This document shows positions 30,810-40,063 of a DNA stretch of 54,695 bases, piece by piece. The stretch comes from Candidatus Melainabacteria bacterium (GTDB taxonomy: Bacteria > Cyanobacteriota > Vampirovibrionia > Obscuribacterales > Obscuribacteraceae), in NCBI GenBank assembly GCA_003153555.1, contig PLZS01000091.1, positions 1-54,695 on the forward strand, read 5' to 3'. Positions within the stretch are counted from its first letter, which is position 1, and each line of letters begins with the position of its first letter. A program made the translations under genes and the position numbers. The notes beneath the pieces are model-generated. The model saw nothing but the letters and a program-made list of their open reading frames with translations, was not told the origin of the DNA and ran no database searches.

Positions 30810-32672
30810 ATGGTCGTCGAACAACATGAGGTAATTACAGAGCGACTCAGCCGCATGATGTCCCAGGAGAATGTAGTCGTTCTCAAGTATGGGCCAGATT
30901 TGCTGGGTGAGTTAACGGGCTTGGCCGCAGGCAAGCACCTATTTGACGCGGTTCTTATCGACGCCACGGCCTGTGGCTATCTTTTTACAGCCGAACTCTT
31001 AATCGAAGCCGGGCGTCTGGCAAATGCGCTGCTTGAAGTGCAGGGCGCATTGGTTTTTCTGAAAAGGGACAAAGCGGTGGCGATCGTCAGGGATACGCTG
31101 ATGGGCTCGCTCACTTTTCATATTTTCGAAAATCACGCCGAATTGTTTGACTATTCCGCGCCCCTGGCCAAGCACGTTCAATCGGCACTCGGTAAGTCTG
31201 GCGGATTAATTGAAGAAAGTACCGATTTGGCGCAACAAGTTTTGATGTCTACTGTGCCTGTATTGACACATCTAGGCATCAAATTGAAAGCTGGAATGGA
31301 CCAGCCGCGCAGGCGGAACGCCGTGATTGCGGCGGTCGACAATTACACACCTCTGAGCACGATCAGTCATCGCATCAGCTCGCAAGGCAAAATGACGACA
31401 GAAGAATTGATGGAAGAGCTAAAGGCTCTTGAGCAGAGCCGTGCCATCTATCCGATTTTTAACAAGGTGCCATTCCTGGTCAATTGTTTCCGCAATCAAA
31501 CTCCGTTTAGTTTGAAGGATCTGATGCTGGCATCACGGCTGGTGACTCAAGATCAGCTAGACGAGATGTTGTTCGAGTTGCAGAGCATTCCGATCAAAGA
31601 ACGGGTCACCATTGGACCATTAGCTGTCAAAAAGGGATTCATCAACACCCGACAGTTGGAAATAGCGCTTCAGGATCAGGCTTTTTATGGGCAATCAGGC
31701 GATTCGGATAAGGTGAAGTTAGTCAAAACTTCCGGCGAAGAGAGTCAGGTTCAATCGCTGGTAGGGCATCTCGGCACCACCGATCCGTCGAATTTGTTGC
31801 AGAACCTTGCCACTAACCGTGAAACCGGAGTGCTTTCGGTCGAATATAAGGACTTGCAGTTCCGCGCCCAATTCGAAGTTGGCAAATTGACACACGCTAA
31901 AGTTGGCAAAGTAGGTGGTAACTCTTCTGTGATCGAGTTCGCCTCGGCTTGGAAGGAAGGAATTTTTGTATTCATCCAACGCACACCACCACCTGATTTG
32001 GCCAAAGAGTCATGCAAAGTCACCAAACCGATTGACAAATTGTTGCTGGATGCCGCCTTAGCTAAAGACAATTCTGATGTGCTGCTGAAAAAATTGCCTA
32101 AGGGTATCAACTCTGTTCTTGAAAAGCTGCCCGATGAGAAGGAGCTTCTCGAGACTGAATTGGAAGATCCACAAGAAAAGAAACCAGTTTCCAAAACCGA
32201 GATGGTGCGTGCCCAGAGAGTTTGGGCAGCCCTGGATGGCTTGACTTCGTTATCGACGGCGATTCGCTACATGGGCGATATCACCACTTCTGAAATGACA
32301 CGTGCTGTTGATCTTTTATTGCACCATGAATTGGTGATGATACCGAAAGTTGATCTACATGGGCCTTTGGACAAGTTTCAACAGCTCGTTATGGGAGTCG
32401 GTGAGAAAATTAGCGCCGAGAGAAGCTTGGCATTTCTCAGGCTGGCCTTGAGAGACGGTGTCGGTTATTCCGGTAGAGCAAGAATATTCACGATGGGCGC
32501 TGGTGGTGAAGTTGGTGTCGATTTGGCTGCCGCCCGTTCGGCACAAACCTCGTTATCGGTGATCATTAAGGACATTGAGAATTGGCAAGTTAAGTACATA
32601 GAATATGTCAGTCAGGAATTAAATCGAGATGTGCTTCTAGCGCTGATTCGCGAGATACACCAGGCATCTTGA
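30810..32672 (+). CDS. multidomain protein with PATAN (DUF4388) and MshEN-like domains
   Basis: 620 aa, cytoplasmic. The N-terminus (about 1-115) has a STAS-like look (DAVLIDATACGYLFTAELLIEAGRLANALLEVQGALVFLKRDKAVAIV). A MshEN-like module follows at about 235-300 (LMLASRLVTQDQLDEMLFELQ...IGPLAVKKGFINTRQLEIALQDQ). Residues about 325-405 (NLLQNLATNRETGVLSVEYKDLQFRAQFEVGKLTHAKVGKVGGNSSVIEFASAWKEGIFVF, read in pieces) match the PATAN/DUF4388 domain, known from cyanobacterial PatA/PixG-type regulators. The C-terminal part (about 460-620) is helical and unfamiliar. No receiver domain is present, unlike PatA. It is likely a signalling scaffold. AGGT is only 2 nt from the ATG, so the start is uncertain. 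Confidence 0.65.
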   Translation: MVVEQHEVITERLSRMMSQENVVVLKYGPDLLGELTGLAAGKHLFDAVLIDATACGYLFTAELLIEAGRLANALLEVQGALVFLKRDKAVAIVRDTLMGSLTFHIFENHAELFDYSAPLAKHVQSALGKSGGLIEESTDLAQQVLMSTVPVLTHLGIKLKAGMDQPRRRNAVIAAVDNYTPLSTISHRISSQGKMTTEELMEELKALEQSRAIYPIFNKVPFLVNCFRNQTPFSLKDLMLASRLVTQDQLDEMLFELQSIPIKERVTIGPLAVKKGFINTRQLEIALQDQAFYGQSGDSDKVKLVKTSGEESQVQSLVGHLGTTDPSNLLQNLATNRETGVLSVEYKDLQFRAQFEVGKLTHAKVGKVGGNSSVIEFASAWKEGIFVFIQRTPPPDLAKESCKVTKPIDKLLLDAALAKDNSDVLLKKLPKGINSVLEKLPDEKELLETELEDPQEKKPVSKTEMVRAQRVWAALDGLTSLSTAIRYMGDITTSEMTRAVDLLLHHELVMIPKVDLHGPLDKFQQLVMGVGEKISAERSLAFLRLALRDGVGYSGRARIFTMGAGGEVGVDLAAARSAQTSLSVIIKDIENWQVKYIEYVSQELNRDVLLALIREIHQAS

Positions 32673-32787
32673 CGATCGGTTTTGCCGTTTGTTTTTGCTG
32701 CGCGGACTGGTCAGAACCGTTAAAATTAGCTGAGATCCGCTGGGATATCAAGCTCTTCGGAAGTTAAGTGCAACGGGAGTGAATGTC

Positions 32788-34758
32788 ATGTCTTTTACAA
32801 AAGACGCAAGTGCGCGAGTTTGGAAAAGTTTAGTAGCATCTAGCTTGTTGATTATGCCGTTATCGGCTCATGCTGCTAATTCTCAACGTTCGTCTTTGGT
32901 TCCGGGCGCTGAGGCTCTGGCGGAAAACAACTCTGCAACGATTGATTTTTATGGACCGTCAATGCTTGTTCGTCTTGCTGTTGCACAAAATCCAAAGTGC
33001 CCGCCTCAAATCTTGAGCAAGCTGGCAAGCGATCCAGCCGATGAAATTCGGCAAGCAGTGGCTGCCAACGTCAACACCCCGGACGCTGATAAGGACCGAC
33101 TGGCGCGCGATAACAATGACATTGTCAGCGAAGCGGTCTTAAACAATCCTGCCTGGATCACTCCGATCACACTGGCCTTTTTAGCCAATTCACGACAACC
33201 AAAGATTATTGAGACGATCGCTGCAAGCCCCAAAACGTCAGCTGAGATTCTATCGAAACTGGCACAGGGACCCATCCAAACTGAATACTTGTTGCTTTCT
33301 TTGGCTCGCAATCCACATTTGCCAGCCGAGCAAATAGTGAGATTGTCCAAAGTCGGAGACCGACTGGTAAGAACGTTTCTTGCTCGCCAGGCAAAAATGA
33401 CGCCGGCTGCTTTGGCGGTATTGGCTCAGGATGGAGATTTGGGTGTTCGCTCATTTGTCGCCCAAAATCCGAACACTCCTCCTGCGTCTTTAGAACTACT
33501 GTCAAAAGACAACAACGAAGTGGTGCGCGAGGGAGTTGCTCTCAATCGCTCGACGCCAGTGACTGCCCTCAGACGCCTTGCCGCCGACCCAAGTTGGGAA
33601 GTGCGCCTGGAGGTCGCCCAGAGTCCATTGTCAACAAAGGAAGACTCTGCTTTGATCGACGAATTAGTGAATGATAAGCAGATGCGCGTTCGTTGGGCTT
33701 TAGGAGCAAATAAGACGCTATCGCCGAAGATAATTGAGACGTTGGCCAATGATTCTAGTCAACGAGTTCGCGAGGCAATAGCGAGAAATCCAAGCACCGC
33801 CAATGATGTCATTGCCAAACTTAATAAGACCAACACAATTGCCATCTCGCAAATTATTGCTGCCAGGAATACCTTATCACCAGAGATGGTTGCTCTGCTA
33901 TCTGCGGATCCATCGCCGCTCGTGAGGCGCACACTGGCTGGAAATACGGCTCTGCCTGAGCGAGAAGCGAAGAAGCTTGTTGGGGATAGTTCACCCATGG
34001 TGCGGGGGGCTCTCGCTACGAATTCTTTCAAGCGTGATACCACATCGTCGACCTGGCGCAACGATATTTATACCAAGCTGGCCGCAGATCAAGATGAGGA
34101 CGTTCGGCAAGCTGTGGCAACTAATCCTGCCGTGAGCGCTTCTTTGCTATCGACGATGGGAGCAGATAATTCAGCGATGGTGCTTCGCGCCCTTGCCTCT
34201 AACCCTTCCAGCTCTGAACAGGTATTGTTGGCATTAGCTGAAAGTCCTGATTCTGTTGTTCAGCAAAGACTGCTTAATCGTGGACAAAAACCAAGTGAGG
34301 CAGTGTTTACAATGCTGGCGCAAGCCAAGGATCCGGCTCTCAAAATGATGCTGGCTTCAACTACCAGAGCCAGCCACGGCGCTCTTGAGGCATTGGCGAA
34401 AGACCGAGATCCGAATGTGAGAACGGCTGTTGCCGGCAATCCCTATGCAACCGAACCTGTTTTAGCGATTTTATCCGCTGACGCAAGTTCAGATGTTCGG
34501 TCTGCAGTTGCCAGAAATAAAAATACTCCAATTGCTTTGTTGACAAAGCTTTTGACTGATAACGACTTGGTCAGAGCAGCCTTGGCAGGCAATCCAAATC
34601 TGCCAATTGAAAGTCTTCAACAGCTCTCGAAAGATAAGCTGCCCGAAGTGCGCAGAGCGGTTGCCGCCAATCCGTCTTCACCAGCGGCGGTGCTGACCTA
34701 TTTGAGCGATGATAATGAAGTTTGGATAGCGGTGCCAAGTCGGCGCCAATTTAACTGA
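32788..34758 (+). CDS. secreted protein of about 22 leucine-rich-repeat-variant (LRV) repeats
   Basis: 656 aa from the ATG at 32788 with GGGAG 8 nt upstream; an in-frame GTG at 32779 overlaps that site. A signal peptide (VWKSLVASSLLIMPLSAHA) precedes about 22 repeats of about 24 residues with the pattern VRxAVAxNPxTPxxLLxxLAxD, for example VREAIARNPSTANDVIAKL and VRTAVAGNPYATEPVLAIL. This is the LRV pattern first seen in Azotobacter, where it carries an Fe-S cluster in an N-terminal cap; no cysteine cluster is present here. It forms an alpha solenoid, presumably for binding. The last repeat breaks into VWIAVPSRRQFN and may end by a one-base frameshift. It ends 7 nt before the thiolase gene. 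Confidence 0.8.
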   Translation: MSFTKDASARVWKSLVASSLLIMPLSAHAANSQRSSLVPGAEALAENNSATIDFYGPSMLVRLAVAQNPKCPPQILSKLASDPADEIRQAVAANVNTPDADKDRLARDNNDIVSEAVLNNPAWITPITLAFLANSRQPKIIETIAASPKTSAEILSKLAQGPIQTEYLLLSLARNPHLPAEQIVRLSKVGDRLVRTFLARQAKMTPAALAVLAQDGDLGVRSFVAQNPNTPPASLELLSKDNNEVVREGVALNRSTPVTALRRLAADPSWEVRLEVAQSPLSTKEDSALIDELVNDKQMRVRWALGANKTLSPKIIETLANDSSQRVREAIARNPSTANDVIAKLNKTNTIAISQIIAARNTLSPEMVALLSADPSPLVRRTLAGNTALPEREAKKLVGDSSPMVRGALATNSFKRDTTSSTWRNDIYTKLAADQDEDVRQAVATNPAVSASLLSTMGADNSAMVLRALASNPSSSEQVLLALAESPDSVVQQRLLNRGQKPSEAVFTMLAQAKDPALKMMLASTTRASHGALEALAKDRDPNVRTAVAGNPYATEPVLAILSADASSDVRSAVARNKNTPIALLTKLLTDNDLVRAALAGNPNLPIESLQQLSKDKLPEVRRAVAANPSSPAAVLTYLSDDNEVWIAVPSRRQFN

Positions 34759-34765
34759 GGTTTCG

Positions 34766-35971
34766 ATGAAGGAAGCTGTAATCATAGACGCAGTGCGCAC
34801 GCCGATCGGACGTTATGCGGGTGCGCTGAAGGATATTCGCCCAGACGACCTGGCCGCTCTGGTAATTGCAGAGCTTGTCAAACGAAATTCGCTTGACCCG
34901 AGCAAAGTTGAAGATGTGATTCTCGGTTGTGCAAACCAAGCCGGTGAGGATAACCGCAACGTGGCGAGGATGTCAGCGCTCTTGGCCGGGTTGCCGACGA
35001 CGGTTCCAGGGGCGACAGTGAACCGCTTATGCGGCTCTGGATTGATGGCTGTCAATGACGCATGTCGGGCGATTCAAACTGGGAATGGCGAGGTGTTCAT
35101 CGCTGGTGGTGTCGAATCGATGACTAGAGCACCATATGTGATGCTCAAGAACGACTCTGCATTTGCCAGAGGAGACCAGAAACTGATTGACACAACCATT
35201 GGTTGGCGATTCATCAATAAAAAGCTAGCAGATCTGCATCATCCATATTCGATGGGAGAAACTGCGGAGAACGTGGCGGAACAATTCAAAATATCTCGAG
35301 AGGCGCAAGATCAATTCGCTTTTGAGAGCCAGCACAAATATGCTCAGGCGGCTAAATCTGGGCGTTTTAGGGATGAAATAATTCCTGTGCCTTTGCCGAA
35401 AAAGAAAGGCAGCACTGAGACTGAATTTTTCTCGGTTGATGAACACGCAAGACCTGATACAAAGATCGAGGACTTAAAGAAGCTCAAGCCGGCTTTTCGT
35501 GAGAACGGCTCTGTGACTGCCGGCAACTCGTCAGGAATCAATGATGGCGCCAGTGCTTTGCTGATTATGTCTAGAGAGATGGCCAATGAACTGGGGCTTA
35601 AACCGGTTGCCAGATTTGTTAGTTCTGCAGTCGCGGGAGTGGATCCATCGATCATGGGCACAGGTCCGATACCCGCCACGCGCAAGGCTGTTGAGCGCGC
35701 CGGCCTGAAAATCTCAGACATCGATCTGATCGAGCTCAATGAGGCGTTTGCAGCCCAAGTCTTGGCCTGCGTCAATGAACTTGGTCTAGATTCAAACAGG
35801 CTGAATGTAAACGGCGGCGGCATCGCGCTCGGGCATCCTTTGGGAAGCAGTGGTTCTCGGATTCTCGGCACGCTAATCCATGAGATGAAAAGAAGAGGAT
35901 CTGCCTATGGCCTGGCAACGATGTGCATCGGAGTCGGCCAGGGCATCGCTACGATTGTGGCCCTGGAATGA
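34766..35971 (+). CDS. acetyl-CoA acyltransferase (thiolase)
   Basis: 401 aa, normal length. Thiolase motifs are complete: nucleophile C89 in NRLCGSGLMAVNDA, NEAFAAQVLA, H357 in GIALGHPLGSSGSRI and C387 in MCIGVGQG. It condenses two acetyl-CoA or cleaves 3-ketoacyl-CoA. The insertion and SMGETAENVAEQFKISREAQDQFA resemble PcaF/PaaJ-type (beta-ketoadipyl-CoA) and acetoacetyl-CoA thiolases, so the exact chain length is open. No other beta-oxidation gene is nearby. GAGG lies 6 nt before the ATG, 7 nt after the LRV gene. Confidence 0.93.
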   Translation: MKEAVIIDAVRTPIGRYAGALKDIRPDDLAALVIAELVKRNSLDPSKVEDVILGCANQAGEDNRNVARMSALLAGLPTTVPGATVNRLCGSGLMAVNDACRAIQTGNGEVFIAGGVESMTRAPYVMLKNDSAFARGDQKLIDTTIGWRFINKKLADLHHPYSMGETAENVAEQFKISREAQDQFAFESQHKYAQAAKSGRFRDEIIPVPLPKKKGSTETEFFSVDEHARPDTKIEDLKKLKPAFRENGSVTAGNSSGINDGASALLIMSREMANELGLKPVARFVSSAVAGVDPSIMGTGPIPATRKAVERAGLKISDIDLIELNEAFAAQVLACVNELGLDSNRLNVNGGGIALGHPLGSSGSRILGTLIHEMKRRGSAYGLATMCIGVGQGIATIVALE

Positions 35972-36019
35972 TTGTAGAAATGGCGACCAGTCAGAGGTTG
36001 GTTGATTTAGGAAACTCAG

Positions 36020-37273
36020 ATGGCCAAAGCAATCGGTCAATTTAAATTTCTACAATTCTCAGATGTGCACTTGGATTCACGTTTGAGCCTTCTCAAATTG
36101 CCCCTTTCTCTAAGCGAGCGTCAACAGCGCAGACGCGAGATACTGGAAGCATTCTTGCTCGCTTTAGAGGTGGCTAAGCTAGAAGAAGTTGATGCAGTCT
36201 TGATTCCGGGTGATCTATGGCACAATGAGACGATCAGAGGCGTGACTCTGACAAAAATAATCGCCGCCTGTGCAGCATTAGGTGATGTGCCGGTTGTCAT
36301 CGCCCCAGGTGATCGCGATTGTTACTCGGCCGATTCTTTCTACAACGACCAGGTTTTGCAAGTGCATGGCTTGCCAACGTGGTCTGAGAATGTGCACGTC
36401 TTTAAAACCAAAGATTTTTCCACGTTCAAGCATCCATACCATCCTGAGGTAGCTTTTACAGGGCGCGCCTTAACTAATCCCGACCCGCAGCCTGAACGCC
36501 CCTTGGCTTGTTCGGTAGCACGAGATGAGCGACTGCCGATCAATATTTTGCTTCTGTGCGGCTCGATTGATGGATATATAGGAGTCGACAGGGAGAGCGA
36601 AATTGCGCCTTTCAGCCCGTTTACCGCTGAGGAATTGGAGGAGGCTCAATTCACTTATGCGGCATTGGGGCACTATCACGACTATACCGAGGTGCTTTCG
36701 GGTAACGGTAATATACTTGGTGCTTACTCAGGCTCTCTGGCAGGCAGGGGCTTTGACGAGCTTGGACCCCGTTTTGCCTTACTGGGAACGATACATAATA
36801 GCGATTTTGGGGCTCGGCAATGTACCATTGAACCGTTAGAGTTGGATCGTCGGCGGATGATCATGGTAAGCACCGATATATCCGGTTTGACTGGTGAAGA
36901 CATGATAGATGAGATCACAATGAACATTGAGGAGCAGGGCGGACGAATAGAAAATGATCTCGTCTTTCTGCATCTTGAAGGAAATTACAGGATCGATAGC
37001 AATCCCAAAACCGTAATTGAAACACTGCAGGAGCATTACTACAACGTCGCGGTTATGGATTATACGAGACCTGATTATCTCTCAGAGAGTTTCGATTATC
37101 GAACCACAGAGGCTAAGTTCGTTGAATCACTTTTGGCGATGAAGAAAAATGTGGAACATACTGGTGGCGCCTTTGATACCAACCTTGATAGATCGAGCGT
37201 TATTGAAGATGCTCTGTATTACGGTTTAGATGCGCTCAGACAAAAGAGGGTAACTGTTCGCGATGTGGATTGA
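36020..37273 (+). CDS. SbcD/Mre11-YhaO-like metallophosphoesterase with altered active-site motifs
   Basis: 417 aa. The N-terminal metallophosphoesterase motifs are partly present: I, D15 and H17 in FSDVHLDS; II, GD in IPGDLW (64-65); V, GHYH (217-220). But motif III, normally GNHD with a catalytic histidine, reads GDRD (97-100). The motif IV histidine is replaced by C180 in LLLCGS. In Mre11/SbcD and YhaO these residues bind the two metal ions and assist cleavage, so nuclease activity may be lost or changed. The gene overlaps the ATPase gene by 11 nt, the usual sbcD-sbcC or yhaO-yhaN order, so the two proteins should form a complex at DNA ends. AGGAAA precedes the ATG by 6 nt. Confidence 0.85.
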   Translation: MAKAIGQFKFLQFSDVHLDSRLSLLKLPLSLSERQQRRREILEAFLLALEVAKLEEVDAVLIPGDLWHNETIRGVTLTKIIAACAALGDVPVVIAPGDRDCYSADSFYNDQVLQVHGLPTWSENVHVFKTKDFSTFKHPYHPEVAFTGRALTNPDPQPERPLACSVARDERLPINILLLCGSIDGYIGVDRESEIAPFSPFTAEELEEAQFTYAALGHYHDYTEVLSGNGNILGAYSGSLAGRGFDELGPRFALLGTIHNSDFGARQCTIEPLELDRRRMIMVSTDISGLTGEDMIDEITMNIEEQGGRIENDLVFLHLEGNYRIDSNPKTVIETLQEHYYNVAVMDYTRPDYLSESFDYRTTEAKFVESLLAMKKNVEHTGGAFDTNLDRSSVIEDALYYGLDALRQKRVTVRDVD

Positions 37274-40058
37274 GCGGATCGATTTTGCCGGGTATGGAAA
37301 TATTTCCGGTGAAAAAATTGAATTTAAAGGCAACAAGCTCAATCTTGTTGTCGAAGCTAACGAGTACGGTAAATCGACGATTGCCAGCGCGGTCTGGGCG
37401 ATTTTGTATGATTTCCCGGATCACCCTCGAGAAGAGGGCGACAGACTCAATGAACGAGATGCTCGCCGACCTAGCGAAGCCTCGAATATGCCATTTATCG
37501 CCAGCATAGACGTGACTAGCGACGGCACGAGACTGAAAGTGATCAGGGACTTTTCAGATGGCGCTGTGCAGGTTGTTGACCGCGATCAAGCTAACAAAGA
37601 TGTGACCAGGCAGTATCGTGGTCCTGGCGGAGAAGACGAAATCGGTCTCAGGCTTACCGGCATGACCCGAGAGATGTTTCGCAGCACTTGCTTTGTAGGG
37701 CAGCGCGAATTAAACGAACATGCGTTCAGTGGTGACAGCGATTTGACGTCGTTGTTTCAGGGTATCGCTGATACGTCGACACCTGCCACCAATGCTGGTA
37801 CTGCTATCGAAGTTCTGGAAGACGCCTTGAATCACTTTCCATACAAGGGAAAGAGAAGCAAAGTCGATGTCGTTATGCGAGACCTGGAAGGACAGTACTA
37901 TGAGCTTTCCGATAAGATCAAGAAATTGGAGAAAGAAAAAGTCGAAGTCGGAGTGGATATTCGAAGGCTGGGTCAACTTAGCGATGATATCACTGGTAAC
38001 ACCGAGCAGGCTGGCGCCAATGAATACTTCGAGCTCTGCCTGGAAGCGGCCGACACTGATAACAGGCTGATTCAGGGGCAAACCACTCTTGCTAAAGTAT
38101 CCGAGCTTCGTCAGGAAATGCAAAGTCTTGGAAAGATGGAAGGATTTCCGCTGGATTTGGTCAAGCGTGTAGAAGAGTTGTGGACCAGACGTCAGTCGAG
38201 ATTCGCCGACTACGATCGCTTCCTCCAGGAAATGGCGCCTAAGCTGCGCGAGTACGAGTCTCATGAAAAACATACCAACGATAAGTGGGATGGTCTTAAA
38301 GAATTTACCAACGAGGAGTCCCAACAAGTTGGTGTTCTGGCGATCACTTTTCAAAATTTGCAAAATGAATTAGCCGATTTGCGTCACCGACGAGGTGTTG
38401 AATTCGAAAAGATGGAAGATCTCGATATCGATCTTAATCAAGTCGAACACACTCGTCAGGCTCTCTTATCTTTAGAGGAGAAAGACTACAATGACGCGCG
38501 TTCTTACATGGCTTTGATCGACTCTTTCAAAGAAGCGATAAGCGAAGCTGAAGCAAAAATTGAACGTAATCGTGTCATGGTCGGTGAAATAGAAGAACAG
38601 CGAAAAACGAAAAAGGTAATGTTCGTTTTGCCGGGTGGCTCGCTGCGCAAGAAAGACTTAGAGGCGGCAGAAGCCGACATCGAGAAAGAGAAAAAACATG
38701 TTGACGAGTTGAACCATAAAATTGTTGGGCTTGAGGCCCGGCTGGATGTTTTGGCTCTTAAGGCAGGAATGGCTAATGGTGCGGAGTTGGTGCGGCAATT
38801 CCAAGACTACTCGGCAAAATCTGTAGATCTGAGGGATCTTGATGGACTCGATCAGGCACTAAGTGCAAAGGAAACGATTCTCTCTCAAATGAAGGCCGAG
38901 CTTCAACCGTATTTCGAGAAAGCGGGAAGGCAAGCCTGGGACATCAATCCCGACAGCGCCCTCGAGTTGGCTGATAATATCGCGAAGTCTATGGAAGAGC
39001 AACGCAATATCAATACCACATTCGGTGCTGTAAAGCAGAGTAAGCATCAGCTGGAATTTCTTGCCAACGAAATTAAAGACATCGACAACTTGCTCAAAGA
39101 GATCTTTGTTCAAGCGCACATTGACGATTCTGAGAACATGGAAGATTTGCACCAGCAATTCTTTTCAAAACTGGCATCGTTCCATCGATGGCAGGTGATG
39201 AATACTGAGTTGCATAAGATGGAGACAGACATGTCTTCCGGGTTCACTCCTGATGAATTGCCTCCGCAAATAGAACGTCTTGAAACTATACGCATGGAAA
39301 TTTTTGCCAGAATGCAAGAGCTTGTCGAACAATATCCAAAGATTGCGGAGATGGCTCCGCCGATGTCTAGCCCACCCCGACGGATCAATCTCGGCGGCAA
39401 CTATTCAAGCAAGATGTATCTCGATGACCTGCGCCGAGAGCGTGATGAGCTAACTTTGCGTGTACGTACTGCCTCGATGAATCACGACCAGAACTATCTG
39501 ACCGCGGTGGAAGAGCTAGAACAGATTTCGCGTGATCTAAATAACATACGACGAGCAAAGACTGCCCTCGAATTGGCGCGGGACACACTACAAAAACTTT
39601 CCAGTGAAACCTATGTCGATTGGGCAAGCAAGCTCAATGAAATTGCCAAAGAAATGATTACCAATATTGGACTCGATTTCGATGATTTACACTTTGACTC
39701 CGACTTGCGGATCACGGCGAGGAAGAAAGGCGAGGAGCAGCAAATCAATTCTGCAAACATGATGACGCAATTGTCTACCGGCACAAAGGAGCAGCTGCAC
39801 TGGCTGGCCAGGATGGTTGTGTCGCGCTTTTTGTCGAAAGGCAATCCCTTGCCCATTGTTTTGGACGAGCCTTTTAGCGAGGCTGACGACGAACGATTTC
39901 TTCGAGTTATGCAATTTTTGCTCGATGTCTTGGTCGCTAAGCATCAAGTCATAATTTTTAGCTGCCACCAGCAACGACACCACTGGCTGATTAGTCAACT
40001 CACTCCGGAGCAAATGTCGAGGGTTGACTTCGCTCGCCGAGCCGCGCTACGCGGTTAG
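37263..40058 (+). CDS. SbcC/YhaN-like coiled-coil ATPase
   Basis: 931 aa. The N-terminal half-ATPase begins WIERIDFAGYGNISG and has Walker A ANEYGKST (32-39). The usual first glycine of GxxxxGKS is Glu31, so the P-loop is unusual. Long coiled coils fill about 200-750. The C-terminal half has the signature LSTGTKEQLHWLARM and Walker B LPIVLDEPFSEADD (about 862), then FSCHQQRHHW. This is the layout of YhaN/SbcC/Rad50-type SMC-like proteins, which hold DNA ends for the phosphoesterase partner. No CxxC zinc hook is visible, as in YhaN. It overlaps the upstream phosphoesterase gene by 11 nt. It ends 6 nt before the convergent PlsC-like gene. Confidence 0.88.
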   Translation: MWIERIDFAGYGNISGEKIEFKGNKLNLVVEANEYGKSTIASAVWAILYDFPDHPREEGDRLNERDARRPSEASNMPFIASIDVTSDGTRLKVIRDFSDGAVQVVDRDQANKDVTRQYRGPGGEDEIGLRLTGMTREMFRSTCFVGQRELNEHAFSGDSDLTSLFQGIADTSTPATNAGTAIEVLEDALNHFPYKGKRSKVDVVMRDLEGQYYELSDKIKKLEKEKVEVGVDIRRLGQLSDDITGNTEQAGANEYFELCLEAADTDNRLIQGQTTLAKVSELRQEMQSLGKMEGFPLDLVKRVEELWTRRQSRFADYDRFLQEMAPKLREYESHEKHTNDKWDGLKEFTNEESQQVGVLAITFQNLQNELADLRHRRGVEFEKMEDLDIDLNQVEHTRQALLSLEEKDYNDARSYMALIDSFKEAISEAEAKIERNRVMVGEIEEQRKTKKVMFVLPGGSLRKKDLEAAEADIEKEKKHVDELNHKIVGLEARLDVLALKAGMANGAELVRQFQDYSAKSVDLRDLDGLDQALSAKETILSQMKAELQPYFEKAGRQAWDINPDSALELADNIAKSMEEQRNINTTFGAVKQSKHQLEFLANEIKDIDNLLKEIFVQAHIDDSENMEDLHQQFFSKLASFHRWQVMNTELHKMETDMSSGFTPDELPPQIERLETIRMEIFARMQELVEQYPKIAEMAPPMSSPPRRINLGGNYSSKMYLDDLRRERDELTLRVRTASMNHDQNYLTAVEELEQISRDLNNIRRAKTALELARDTLQKLSSETYVDWASKLNEIAKEMITNIGLDFDDLHFDSDLRITARKKGEEQQINSANMMTQLSTGTKEQLHWLARMVVSRFLSKGNPLPIVLDEPFSEADDERFLRVMQFLLDVLVAKHQVIIFSCHQQRHHWLISQLTPEQMSRVDFARRAALRG

Positions 40059-40063
40059 TACGA

